From assembly GCA_951640195.1 (NCBI GenBank), contig OX621172.1:558001-622000 (forward strand): 64,000 nucleotides of DNA. Reading direction: 5' to 3'. Source of the DNA: Porpolomopsis calyptriformis (Eukaryota > Basidiomycota > Agaricomycetes > Agaricales > Hygrophoraceae). The notes below the pieces were generated by a model. The model did no database searches, was not told the DNA's origin, and was given only the letters and a program-made list of their open reading frames with translations. The translations under genes were made by a program, and so were the position numbers. This document shows positions 35,264 to 47,800 of this stretch, in pieces; position 1 is the first letter of the stretch; every line of letters starts with the position of its first letter.

Positions 35264-35272
35264 CTCCCCCTC
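35264..35272 (-). other. Copia polypurine tract
   Basis: The minus strand reads GAGGGGGAG directly before the 3' LTR (TGTTGGG...), the expected plus-strand priming site. Confidence 0.7.
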
Positions 35273-38200
35273 AATCACAACGTAGTCCTAGCTTGTCGCG
35301 GAAGTACATAAACTTTGGAGCTGGGAGGGCTTTCGTGAAGATGTTGGCGATGTTTTCGGAGGTAGGGACATAGATGATTTCGACGTCCTTGTTTGTTACC
35401 GATTCCCTGATGAAATGATATCGGATGTCGATGTGCTTGGATCGAGCATGGAACTTGTTGTTCTTCGCGAGGGCGATCGCGCCTTGGTTATCCGAATAGA
35501 GGGTAGTCGGGTTCGTGAATTTTGAGATGAGTTCTCCCAAAAATTGTCGTACCCATAATAGTTCCTTCAGGGCATGGGTTTGCCCGATGTACTCGGATTC
35601 CATACTTGAGAGGGCCACGATAGGCTGCTTCTTCGAGCTCCATGTGACAGTCCCTTCTCCCATCCGCATCACATATCCGGATATTGAGTGTCTATCTGAC
35701 TGGGATCCCCAGTCGGCATCAGTGTATATCACCGGGTCTGACCGTTCACCCCCACCCAAGACCAGCCATAGGTCCTTCATTGAGTTGAGGTATATAATGA
35801 GGTGTTTTAAGGCCTCCCAGTGTGCCATTCCCAGGTTTTTAACGAATTGGGCAAGCTGCCCAACTTGAAATATCGCATCCGGCCGGGATATCATAACCGG
35901 CCAGAGAACATGACCTATAGCCTCGGCATAAGGTACATCCTGCATCTCACTTATCTGATGTGGTGTAACAGGTGATTGATCTCCAGATAGCACCTGACCA
36001 GGCAGAGCCGGGAGATTTACAGGTTTGGCATCTGATAGTCCAAACCTTGTTGCCATTGCCTCTATATAGGCTCGTTGGTTGATGGAGATGGTCCTGGTTG
36101 CTCTGTCCCTTCTTATCTCGAATCCTAGGAACCAGTGGATATCTCCCATATCTGCAATCTCGAAGTGGGTTCGAAGTCCTCGTTTGAATCCGTTTACAGC
36201 TCGAATAGATGACCCGGCAATGGCCATGTCATCTGTGGCTACAGCAACAATGACAGATTCGTGGGCATTGCATTTGAAGAATACAGAGTGGTCCACGCTT
36301 GATCGTTGGTATCCGAGCTTGTAGAACACTGCAGAAAGTGTTTCATACCATTCGTGCCTGGCCTGTTTTAGTCCATACATTGCTTTCAGCAGATGACAGA
36401 CCTTCCCTTCCTCTCCGGGTTTCAGAACTCCTTTTGGAGGCCACATATAGACCTCCTCCTTCAGTGGGGCATTGAGGTAAGCACTCTTGATATCTACCTG
36501 GTGGATTTCCCAGTCGAGTTGAGCAGCTAAAGAGAGGATGACTCGGACAGATGGCATCTTCGCAGCTGACGAGAACGTTTCTGTGTAATTCACACCATAC
36601 GTTTGGCGGTGTCCACCAGCAACTATGTGAACCTGACGTGTATCCACAACGTCATCCGCATTCCGTTTCTCCTTCAATACTTCGGAACATGGGATTACGG
36701 GTTTTCCAGGGGGTAGGTCGACAATCTCCCAAGTCCGGAGTTTCTGGAGTTGACCTATCTCATATTTCAGAGCAGCATCCCATGCCTTTCCATGTGGCCC
36801 CTCGAGTGCTTCAGTCATTGAGCATGGTTCTGAGCCCATGGATCCCGCTATCGCATAAAGCGGGTCAAGGGTTTCATCATCGGAATTGAAGTTGAGTGGG
36901 ATTACTCCCCCTGGTTCATCACCACTCTCCAGACCGAGATCACAGATGAATGCCTCAGCATATGCTAGGGCAGCAGGTTCATAAACACCCCTTGTCATAT
37001 CCCGGTAAGATCCCGGGGGTAAACGTGTACGCATTCCGCGTCCAAAGGTAGGTGCCAATTCCGGGATTTCCGGGATTTCTGGGTTAAGTCTCCAGGTTTC
37101 CGGAATTTTCGGAGTTTCCAGAACAACTTCGGAATTGGGGGGTAGGTGTCTAGGTTCATCGGGATAGTGCTGGATGACTTTATTCTTCTCCCCTTCATCC
37201 AGGGTATCTTCGGGGATGATAATACCTTCACCCTGAAGCAGATGTAGGTCTTCCGGGTTGAACACAACATCCCGTTCGATACTGATGGTTCGCTTATCAG
37301 GCCAGTAAATCCGGAACCCTTTGCTCTCGGAATCGTATCTGACAAAGCGGGCTTTCCGTGCACGTTCATCAAGCTTTCCAGCATGCAAGTCTTTCACATA
37401 TGCGGCAGCTCCAAACTCATGGATCCCACCCAGAAATGGTTTCCGGTCATGTACCATCTCATATGGGGTCTTTCCATTCAGTGCTCAGGTTTCAGTCCGG
37501 TTCTCTAGCCACACACAGTGGTGTATAGCTTCGGCCCAAAGGGATCGCGGTAATCCCGACGCAAAAAGGAGGGCACAGGCGTGTTCAGCATGGGTACGCA
37601 TACCACGTTCGGAGACTCCATCCTGTTGAGGAGAGTCATGGACAGTAAGTTCACGTTTTGTCCCTTTCGTAGTGAGGTGGTGATCGAAGTCATTACTCAG
37701 GAATTCTCCCCCTCGATCACACTGGAGGTATTTGATCCGGGCACCATTCTGTTGAGTATTAATGGCTGCCTCGTCCTTCTTGTAGGCATCGAGAGTTTCA
37801 CTTTTCTTTGTGAGGAAGTAGACTTGTGTCTCACGGGAGTAGTCATCTTTTCGGAAGGCAGCATAGTGCTTCCCACCTAGGCTAGATGTTGAAGCAGGTC
37901 CCCAGAGATCCCAATGGACTTGTTCACCATATTGTGTTGCTTGGGTAAGTGACTCTTTTGGAAATGGTTTTCATGCCGCCTTTGCCTTTACGCATGGCTC
38001 ACAAAATTCTTCCTTGGACAATGGGTCAATCTCGATACCCAATATCATTCCGTTCGATACCATACGCTTTACTGTCGACACAGCAATATGGCCCAACTTC
38101 CGGTGGGCCTCCATCAGCATCATCTTGGTAGTCACGGCATTCACATGATCACACCGGGTTTCAGTTCCGGGTGTAATCCTATATAACCCTTGGAATCGTG

Positions 38201-39533
38201 GGATCTTCGCTATCACATGTCCACGAGGGTGAGTAACAATTGCATGGTCTTTTCCGAAGACCACAGACTTGGCAGCTTGAGCTAGTCGGCTGACAGAAAC
38301 AAGTGTGAAGGCTAAATCCGGTGCGTACACACAGTCCTTCAACATCACTGACGATGATGAACTGCCGTTAGGTAGCTCAATCCTTATGTCTCCAGTTCCG
38401 ATTGCCTTAAACGTCCTTCCATCGGCAGTTTTGATTTCGCGGTCAATCGGTACATAGTTTTCAAACCTTGCCCTATCCGGGCAAAAGTGACGACTGGCGC
38501 CACTATCGAGGATCGTATCGCGACCCAATCCATCCAACCCGAGGTTAGATACGATGGCTTTAAAGTCCGAGGTGCATGTGAATGCAAACAAGTCATCGTT
38601 TTCTGATACTTTCACTACATTAGCCGCCTCAAGTTTCTTTTTCACCTTCAGTTGATGGGGACCTTGCCCCTCCATGCCGCCTCCTGGGGCATAACACGTT
38701 GCCTTCAGGTGACCAACCTTTTGGCAGTTATAGCAAGTTTTAGTCGTTGCGGACTTCTTTTCTGTGCGTTTCGATCCAGATCCTCGGGAACCTTGCGAGG
38801 CAAACATCGCCGCCTCAGCAGCCCTTTCTTGCCCACTGGCAATCAAGCGGTGTTCCGCTTCCTGGATGAAAATTGACGCTAGGTCATCAGGCTGGATAGA
38901 CTTTCCAGTAACCTTCATGGTGGTTTCGACCGTCTGCACAGTGACACGGTAAACCTCTGGCATCGACGCAATCATTATATTGACCTGCATCGGGTCGGAA
39001 ACAGGTGAGCTAGTCACCCTCAAATACTCCACCCGCTCTGTTATCTTAGCCAGATGAGCCTTCAGCTCGGCAAGATGTATCTTCGGGTCCGGAGACGATG
39101 CGCATCTCATGTTCTGTAGCGCATTGAGCATATCGACCTGGTGAAGAACACTTTTCGTGGTCGCATCTGCTTTAACCATATCCCACATGTCCTTGGCAGT
39201 GGTAAGCTTCATGATCTTTTGTGACAAACGAGGTGAGACTGTCGAGAGGAGTAGATGTTGCGCAAGATACTTGCGCTGATCAAAGTCAAGCATTTTCTTC
39301 TCTCTAGTTTCGATTTGTTCATCAGTGGCATCTTTGCCATTGTACTGGGGGACACTATTAAGCTCGACCAGATCCACTGGCCGTTTGGATCATCCATTCA
39401 AGTGGGGTACGAGGCCTTTTGAGCCCATCGCTCGCATAGCCCTCGGCTCATAATCTGCCCAGTTGGAGCCATCATCTCGAAGTTTTGGAATGACCAAGGA
39501 TTGGGAATTGGAGGTGAGTATAGAATCAGACAT
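35271..39533 (-). pseudogene. Copia gag-pol polyprotein
   Basis: One frame of 1,421 codons from ATG 39533 to TGA 35271, with in-frame TGA at 39390-39392, 37971-37973 and 37485-37487. Order: gag (UBN2-like, KYLAQHLLLSTVSPRLSQ), zinc knuckle CYNCQKVGHLKATC near 38730, aspartic protease ILDSGASRHFC near 38500, a GAG-pre-integrase motif HRKLGHIAVSTVKRMV near 38080, integrase with LQCDRGGEFLSNDF near 37700, reverse transcriptase (WEIHQVDIKSAYLNAPL, and AVATDDMAIAG as the YxDD-equivalent), and RNase H with VIYTDADWGSQSDRHS and the terminal KHIDIRYHF block. The integrase-before-RT order defines Ty1/Copia. Motifs are intact apart from the stops. Confidence 0.9.
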
Positions 39534-39540
39534 TGGTGAA

Positions 39541-39555
39541 CCAGGGCTCATAACC
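39541..39555 (-). other. Copia primer-binding site matching internal initiator tRNA-Met
   Basis: Directly inside the 5' LTR the plus strand reads CCAGGGCTCATAACC. Fourteen of these bases match the anticodon arm (with CAT) of fungal initiator tRNA-Met. This implies priming by a cleaved 5' tRNA half, as described for Drosophila copia, not by the CCA end. Confidence 0.65.
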
Positions 39556-39667
39556 TGATGAAGTTGGTCGGATGAAAAATGTCGGATTAAGGAAAATACT
39601 AAAGATTACATAATCGATACGCGCGTACATTTTTATCAATGGTGTCGTGATTGTACATATCCCAACA
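39556..39667 (-). repeat. 5' LTR of the Copia element
   Basis: 112 bp, 4 differences from the 3' LTR, 3 of them at CpG-derived sites. Confidence 0.93.
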
Positions 39668-39928
39668 GCGCTATCCTCATTATATGATTTGGGCAATACC
39701 TACGTCTATGCTTGCTTCTTCCTGAACACAGAAGTTTTTCCAACTTTAGGAGTGAGGAGTATCGTCGTATGTGGGGACAATGCCTTACCATGGCAAATAT
39801 AATATTTTCATGTATTTTAGAAATTCCCCCCTTTACAAAGCCCTTGTATGACATTACCACACTTTTTCCGATTTAGTGATGGGGGCGGTAAGTAAATTAC
39901 GTAATTTTTTGTTGTTTGTGTTTATTGT

Positions 39929-39942
39929 CGCGTTTAAACGCG
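39929..39942. promoter_or_regulatory. Palindrome with two ACGCG cores upstream of SMC6
   Basis: CGCGTTTAAACGCG, a perfect 14-bp palindrome ending 19 bp before the SMC6 ATG. Each half carries ACGCG in opposite orientation, the core of the MluI cell-cycle box used by MBF in fungi. Binding is inferred. Confidence 0.4.
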
Positions 39943-39961
39943 CCTTTTCATTGCTACCACA

Positions 39962-42900
39962 ATGGCGAAAAGACCAGCGGTTGACGAGAACGACCTTGAA
40001 GAGTTGTATGCCGAGGATAGCCCGGTTTTAAAGCGGGCTCGTACGGCAAGCAGTGACGACGAAGCCGAGATAGTTACCTCTCTCGCACCCCAACGCGTGA
40101 GCGGACCGAGCAATGTTCGACGGGGGAATGACGAGAGCGACGAGGAGGTAGAAGAAAAAGGGGAAGAGGGGCCCAATACTGAGGATGACAAATTTGAACA
40201 GGAGCACGAGGAAGTTGTTCGAGCAGCTATTGAAGCGAAACGGAGGGTGCAGGGTGTGAGTGACCAATCCAATCTAGGATATCTTTTCTCAATCCTTATT
40301 CGTATAGGGTATAGCAGAGGCTGGGATCATTGAAACAATCGAGATGCATCAGTTCATGTGCCACCAATACTTAACATTTACATTTGGTCCGCAGATCAAT
40401 TTCATTATCGGTGAGTTTGCTCATGGACCGTTCAATCCATTTGCTGAGATGACGTTATAGGTCATAACGGAAGCGAGTGTCCCTTTCGTGAAGCGATGTC
40501 GGGTATTGTTCTAATAGGATTCTTCCCTTCAGGTGGCAAAAGTGCCGTGTTATCTGCAATTACTGTAGCCCTCGGAGGAAAAGCCATCTCCACAGGCCGA
40601 GGTAATGGCCTCAAGTCGTTCATCCGAGAGGGACAAAGGTAAACTGCTTTACTACACCCTGGACTCTCGCTCATACGGTATCTCATCAAAGTATTGCTGA
40701 AGTCACGATCAGCATCAAGAATCAAGGGGACGAGGCATTCAAACCAAAGGAATACGGAAAGAGCATCGTCATCACTCGTCGATTTACAAAAGATGGGACA
40801 TCTTCGTGGAAAATCAAAAGCAAAGACGACCGAGTTATCTCAACAAAGAAGGATGAACTATCGGCTATCTGCGATCATATGAACATCCAGGTTGATAATC
40901 CCATGAACGTCCTTACACAAGGTATGCCTTCTGCCAACGGTCTCCAAAAATCTCGGCTAATCAACTTACAGATGCTGCCCGGTGAGCTGCTAAGGCTGAA
41001 TGACTGCTGTCTTGCTGACAATTACCACAGGCAATTTCTAAGTGCATCACACCCAACTGACAAGTACAAGGTGATTTATTGTCTTTTTTTTGCTTACTAG
41101 CCACGCCGATGGCCTCACGAACTTGTTCGTGAGCATAGTTCTTCCTCCGCGGGACGCAACTCAGTCAACTCAGTGAAGAATATGACACTTGTTATGATAA
41201 TATAAATCGGACCACTAAAGTCCTTCAACAAAAGAAGGAGGCGATCCCAGATCTGAAAGCTGCTTTTAAAGACGCTTCGATGAGGTTCCAGGAGGCGTCG
41301 AAAGCAAGGGAACAAAAGAAGAAGGCCGAAGAGTTGAAGAAGGAGCTTGCGTGGGCTCATGTCGCCGCCAAGGAAAACGTTCGTCTGATTGCTTCGTGTT
41401 ATCCGCAAGACCTGTTTAACAATCGTGCATTCTTAGGAGATGCGAGAGAAGATTGAAGAGGCCGCAAAGCTGTCAGGGCGCATTCCAAAGATTCAAGAAA
41501 AGTTAGACACTGCTGATGTACGTTCACGTATTCCTGGTTTGGCGTAACTAAGGCAGTCATTCATCAGGCTGAATTCAAACAAGCGACCGAGGACGTTGCA
41601 CGCTTCGAGACAGAACACCGTGCCTTGGGCGATATTGATCACTTGCAGGAAAAGAAGAAATCCTTGACAGAAAAGACGCGGTTAAACAAAACTAAAATCG
41701 CTGAGTTTCTAGTGCGTCGATTGCGTGATACCTCTTTATATTTCTCACCTCCTGGATAGAACGAGGAGAGACAAATGGACGCCAGCCTAAGAGGCGCTAA
41801 TAAACAGATTAAAGATCTCACAGAGCGTATCGCGGAAGAATCTCGACGAATGGAAGTAGACACCCAAGCAAAGCAAGAAGAAACAAACCGAAAGCTTGAG
41901 CAGGCTCGCGCCGAGGTCAGACAGGCTGAATCCCACTTGGAGAAAATTTCCGAAGAGAAACAGACAAAAATGACGGAAATGGAAGCGGTCAAGAATAAAG
42001 TCGCCGAAGCAGAAAAGGCTCAATCCGCTACTCAAACGCGTATTCTACAGATCAACGAAATCATAAAGAAATGCGCCGAGCAGAAGAAGAATGTTTGGAC
42101 TCCTTATGGGAGAGACATTCAGAGGGTATTGGATCAGATTGCAGGTATGAGATGGTATGGGGAGAAACCTTTTGGCCCTCTGGGACGTTATGTTAAGGTG
42201 AAAGATCCGGAGTCGTGGGCAGAATTATTGCGTTCGCAACTCGGCCATTTGTTGACTGCATTTACTATCACGGATAGTCGCGATCGTCCACAACTCAAGC
42301 GGCTGTTGAATCAAAGCCAAAAGTGAGATGTTTTCTCTTTCACCTCCAGTATGACTGATCTCGCGGTTCTTTTAGCCACCACATGCTCATTATCATCTCT
42401 GAGAGGGATATCTTTGATTATCGTGCTGGAGAACCCCACGGAAATAGTCTTACTGTTCTTCGTGCGCTCGAGGCTAGTGTGTCGCTGCCTGACTGGAAAC
42501 GTCACTCAATTTCATCTTTATAGATCTCGGATCAATTTGCGCTGCGGATCTTGATCAATCAAGCGCATGTTGAAAAAACATTTCTCGCAAAGACTCGTGC
42601 AGAAGGCGAAGCCGTTCTCCAGTCTGTCCGCGCAGGGACAGCTTGGACGGCTGACTGGTTTAGAGTCAATAAATTTCCGTGAGTAACGATTTACTCCCTT
42701 GCTTTTGCCATTTATCTGAGGATGATCAGCGAGGGCGGAGGATCGTCGACAAGGTTGCAGAATATTCCTAGGAATGACCCCAGAAATCTCCTCTTGACAG
42801 GCAGAGATGCCGCTGGGGACATGCAGTGCGTTCTCGATTCAGTGTTTAATGACTTTCATGAGTCTTGAATATCTATGCAGATACCAGCAAATTCAACTTG

Positions 42901-44612
42901 AGATGACTAAAACGGAGCATCAAACTATTTGTCATCAAGTGAAGCATCTTCAGCAGCAGTACCATGAGAAGGGGCGTGCTTGTAATGCTCTCGGCGTAAG
43001 GGTCGTTCATATTGTGATATGCCCGTGCTAATTGTGATTGCCTAGAATCAAGAAAACGAGGCGCATAACTCCCTTCGACACCTCAAACTCATGTATAACA
43101 CATTGCAAAATGAGGCAAATGAGGAATTGCCTGCTGGAATAGCCGGGCTTGAAGCTGGAAAAGCGGTGCGCCTTTGTTGTGTTACTCAGCTGCTATGTTT
43201 TGGTGACAATTACTTGGATATGGTTCAGGACGCCGAAACTGAAAAAGCTTCTATCATGGACCAATTCGCGAATGTCAGGAGGCTGAAGACCGTTGTAGAT
43301 GATGATCAGAAGTCTTTACTCGCTCGGATAGATGCCATAAAGGAAGAAATTGATAACTTTGTAGGAAGCCAGAATGCAGCTTCGGTGAGTTGTATTAATG
43401 TCTCGATAGTATATCCTGATCCGTGCTAATACGATACTCTAGTCGAAAGTCGAAAATGCAGCCGCTGCTCGAATGGAAGCTCAACATAGTAAAACCCATT
43501 ACGCAAAGAAATTGGCCGAGGAGCAAGAAAAGTTTAAAGAGGCTGAGGAGATCGCCAAGGTCCTCCAGGACGAATTTTCTGTGGGTAGTGTTACATATTT
43601 CGCATTCATGAAGCAGTACTAAAATGGCATGTAGAGTTGGACGATTAAAGCAGAGGAGTACTATGAGCGAGTCGAAAAACCACGAAAGGTTGAAGAGGTT
43701 CAGCGTAATCTCGACTGTGTTCAAACTGCCCTGAGAGAACGGGAGACAAAGTTCATTTTTTTCTTTAACATCTCATCTCCGAGCTGATATGGTCCAGACA
43801 CGGGGCCACCGTCGACGAGTTGACAGTGGAGGTCAACAAGGCAAAATCTCTCCTTGACGCCGCTGACAGGGATTTGAAGACTATGACGAGCCTGAACAAC
43901 GTATGCAATTTCGTTCGCCATCTGTAATACGACTGATTTGGACATACTTGTCTAGGCTTTGAAAGCATCCCTTACAGTCCGACTAGCCAGATGGGAAGAA
44001 TTCCGCCGCCATATCGCTCTTCGTTGTAAACTAGTATTTGGTTACCACCTCTCCAATCGTGGCTATTATGGCAAAGTGCTTTTTGACCATAGCGCCCAAA
44101 CTTTGCAGCTCAAAGTGGGTTCTTACGAAAGTACCTCTGTCGTGGAAGGCTGATCTTTCTCCAGGTACAAACCGACGATCAAGCGGGGACTCAAGGAAGA
44201 CATAAAGACGCCCGCTCGTTAAGTGGCGGGGAGAAGTCATTCTCTACCATCTGCCTTTTACTGTCCTTGTGGGAAGCCATTGGATGTCCTATTAGATGCC
44301 TCGGTAAGCATCATTACGTACCTGTTTAACTCTCGCTGATCCTTTTCATCCAGACGAATTCGACGTTTTCATGGATGCTGTAAACCGCCGTATCAGCATG
44401 AAGATGATGGTCTGTCTTTTGCAGATATCTCTTGTTTGGGTGTACTGAAACTGTGCATTGCCCGCTATCAGATCGAAACTGCGACCACGAGTGACAAGAA
44501 GCAATACATTCTCATCACCCCTCAGGATATGAACAACATTCATATCGGCAAGAACGTGCGTGTTCACCGCATGACCGATCCCGAGCGTGGACAAAGATTG
44601 TTAGCGTTCTAA
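39962..44612 (+). CDS. SMC6: SMC6, structural maintenance of chromosomes protein 6
   Basis: ATPase subunit of the Smc5/6 DNA-repair complex in the nucleus. The acidic N-terminus ([16 protein letters not shown]) leads to [16 protein letters not shown] and a Walker A GHNGSGKSA followed by [21 protein letters not shown], and [19 protein letters not shown]. Long coiled coils flank a hinge with [16 protein letters not shown] (about 42150). The C-terminal head has [11 protein letters not shown] (about 44215) and the Walker [17 protein letters not shown] (about 44320-44395), then a [12 protein letters not shown] block, and TAA at 44610-44612. About 20 short introns are needed. Unusual splicing: a 12-nt micro-exon (40461-40472), a GC-AG intron (40473-40532) and a 10-nt micro-exon (40972-40981). 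The frame is intact. Confidence 0.95.
40461..40472 (+). other. 12-nt micro-exon in the SMC6 Walker A
   Basis: GTCATAACGGAA between intron 40411-40460 and GC-AG intron 40473-40532. It supplies the middle of GHNGSGKS, both junctions in phase 1. Confidence 0.8.
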
Positions 44613-44820
44613 ATACCCGACTCCGTCTTATAACAAGGGTTCACAACAATTGCTTTCGCTGGTGCGGTCGTTGTTAACTTATAGCAAACGCTTAATGTAC
44701 ATACATTGCTAGTTTATAATCGTTGACTTCAGATTCTGGTTGGTAGGCTCCATGAGCACTTGAACATTCAGTCTGATATGCCAGGGTGGAATTTCTCATT
44801 CTGTCAGTCAGAAACGAGAA

Positions 44821-47800
44821 TTAGAGGTTCCGAAAGTAAGTCTCCATCCCTGTAAAGTCAAGGATGAGGACCCGACCGTCTCTGGTGCCGAAAGCCACAC
44901 GATCCCCGTAAACAGCCAGAGTCCTGGGTCTACAAGCGACCGGAATCCAACAGATCCGTCGATTCCAAGAAATCGAATTAACCCATCCGTCCTCTGAGAT
45001 ATAGCCAAAGATGGCACGAGTTGAGTTATTGGCAAGCAACAAGCCCTGGGATAGATTACACGACCGGGCGACGGAACTAGCCCTGCTGAAATGTCCTTTG
45101 AGAGTATTCTGTTGTACGCCGCTGGCTGCGTCCCACAGGCGAAGAGTGTAGTCGACGGATCCAGACACGATACGGGTGCCATCTGGGGAAAACGCGACTG
45201 ACGGAACAGAACCGGAATGTCCGATGAAAGTGTTCAAATGTGCACCGCTGGCCGTGTCCCACAGGCGAAGAGTACAGTCATCGGATCCAGACAGGATGCG
45301 CGTGCCGTCGGGAGAGAAGGCGACTGAACGCACTGACGACGAATGTCCGTTGAGGGTGTTCAGGTGCTCGCCACTAGCTGCGTCCCACAACCGGAGAGTG
45401 TTGTCATCTGAGCCAGACACGATAAGCGAGAGATCGGGGGAGAATGTGGCCGAAATCACGGGCGAGGAATGTCCCACAAGGGTGTTCAGATGTGCACCGC
45501 TCACTGCGTCCCAGAGCCGAAGAGTGCAGTCGCCGGATCCAGACACAATTCGTGTACCATCCCTGGAGAATGCGATCGAATGGACTGAAGATGAGCACTG
45601 CTTGAGAGTGTCGGGATGTGCGCCAGTGTCCCACAGCCGGAGAGTTTCGTCGCTTGATGCAGACACGATGCGGGTGCTATCCGGGGAAAAGGCGACGGAC
45701 AAAACAGAATGGAAATGTCCCGTGAGGGTGTTCAGATGTGTACCATTGACGGCGTCCCACAGCCGAAGGGTGCAGTCGCTAGATCCAGATACGATACGCG
45801 TACCATCCCTGGAGAATGCGACTGAAAGTACCGAGAAAGAATGTCCTATGAGGGTGTTCAGATGTCTACCACTGACTGCGTCCCATAGCCGAAGTGTACA
45901 GTCATCGGATCCAGATACGATACGCATGCCATCTGGGGAGAAGCCTACCGAACGCACCGAGGAGGAACATCCGTCGAGGGTGCGTAGATGCGCGCCACTT
46001 AGTGCGTCCCACAACCGAATGGTCTTGTCATACGATCCAGACACTATATGCGCGCCATCGGGAGAGAACATGACCGAGAGTACCGTGGAGGAATGTCCCA
46101 TGAGAGTGTCCAGGTGTGCACCACTGGCCGCGTCCCACAGACGAAGTGTTTTGTCATAGGATCCAGAAACGATACGCGCACCATTTGGAGAAAATGCGAC
46201 GGAACGTACCGAGGAAGAATGTCCGTCGAGGGTGTTTCGATGCGAGCCAGAGGCTGCATCCCACAGGCGAAGAGTTTTGTCGCCGGATGCAGACACGATA
46301 CGCGTCCCGTCTGGGGAGAACGCGACCGACCAAACAGAACCGGAATGTCCCTCGAGGGTGTTCAGATGTGCACCACTGATGGCGTCCCATAGTCGAAGAG
46401 TAGCATCATCAGATCCAGAAACGATACACGTGCCATCTGGTGAAAATGCGACCGACTTGACCCAACTGGAATGTCCTTCTATCGTCCGGACGCATGGACT
46501 CCGTAGATCATCCGATGCATTACACACCTTCACAGGAAGGTCTAGCTCTGTCTCATAGATTTTCCTAATCAAGGCTAGCCGAGGAGTGAACAATAACGCC
46601 GAGTGGTATATTTGAAGGGAAGAAGTGCTGATGACCGAGAAGAATTCAGAGGTAAAGCGTTCGCAATCATGAAGCAAAAGGATGGAATCAGTCATATCTT
46701 TGTCTGCTTTCTGTGTAACTAGATGAGCATTGCGCGTGAGAGAGAGAGATAGAAAGGTAACAAACAGCAATGGCTTGTTGTGCGACACCCAAGGCAAGAA
46801 GCGCACTTCGGAGACCTCCCAAGAGACTGAATGCTTCAACCCAATAGAGTAGACGTTTTAAACAAAATTCTTTGACGAGATCGAGGAGGACGTCAGAGAA
46901 CGTGGCATTTGCGAGATGCCAAGCCCAGTGACGACATGCATACTGGAGATGGAGTGGGATGCACGACTTGACGCGCGTCGGAAGGTCGTCCACTTCGCTG
47001 TTGAGCATCGAGGGATTCTTTATTCCACACATATCTCGCCTTAATTGTTTCATGGCTTGTAGACAGGCGTGCGCAAGTAATGTATGTTGCGTCCAGGGGT
47101 CCACCACAAACAACGGATTCAGACACCGAGTTGGACTCGTCATAAAGTCGCACAACGAGGGATGAAGGGTTCGAATGACTTGAGTATCGTCATCGGGCAC
47201 TGTTACGATCGAGTGAAGATGGCGTAGTGTCTCTCGAATGGTGCATGATTCCACACCGAGTAAGCTCTCGAGAGTGAGGGAAGAAAGGGGCTCTCGGAGT
47301 AAAACGATGGTGCCTAGAACTATCTTGAGGCGACCCGAAAGATGGGAGGATATGTTAGGGAAGGCGTGTATTAACACTTGAGCGTACAACTGATCAAGGC
47401 CATATTGGGGAGACGAACTCTCTGTTGCGATAGGGGCATTACGCAGCAGCCGGGCAAGTTGTGTCCTTGGGTCGGAATAATTTCGATCTTGGATGAATCT
47501 GACTGAAGTTGAGGCAAAAATGAAAAGGCCAGAAGATAACAACGTCAGGGCATGGACGTCTGCCGCAGAGGGCCATTCACTCCCAAGGCGGTATAACTCT
47601 CTCGTCCGAGCTAGTTTCGACGAGAGGTAGCGTTCGATATCGCTCTGCACGACACTCGATTCGACCTCGTGCAAAACAAACCGCCGTATGGCAGGGTTCA
47701 GAAAACTCGATGTCATGATATGACTTTCCGGGCGACTGGTGACCAGGAACTTGAGTGGGAAGAGTTCGTTGACGTGACGAGAGAGGGAGGACAAAATGAC

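Larger units (their letters stand above)
35152..39667 (-). mobile_element. Copia-type LTR retrotransposon, full length but inactivated
   Basis: 112-bp LTRs at 35152-35263 and 39556-39667 (TG...CA, 4 differences) enclose one long gag-pol frame on the minus strand with three TGA stops. A polypurine tract lies at the 3' LTR and a half-tRNA primer site at the 5' LTR. Immediate flanks AATCG and GCGCT do not match each other but are explained by the adjacent inversion. Confidence 0.93.

Noticed and set aside
45176..46159. 327-codon plus-strand ORF opposite the WD40 region
   Set aside because: Its repeats mirror the WD40 repeats on the other strand; it is an antisense shadow caused by codon bias and repetition.
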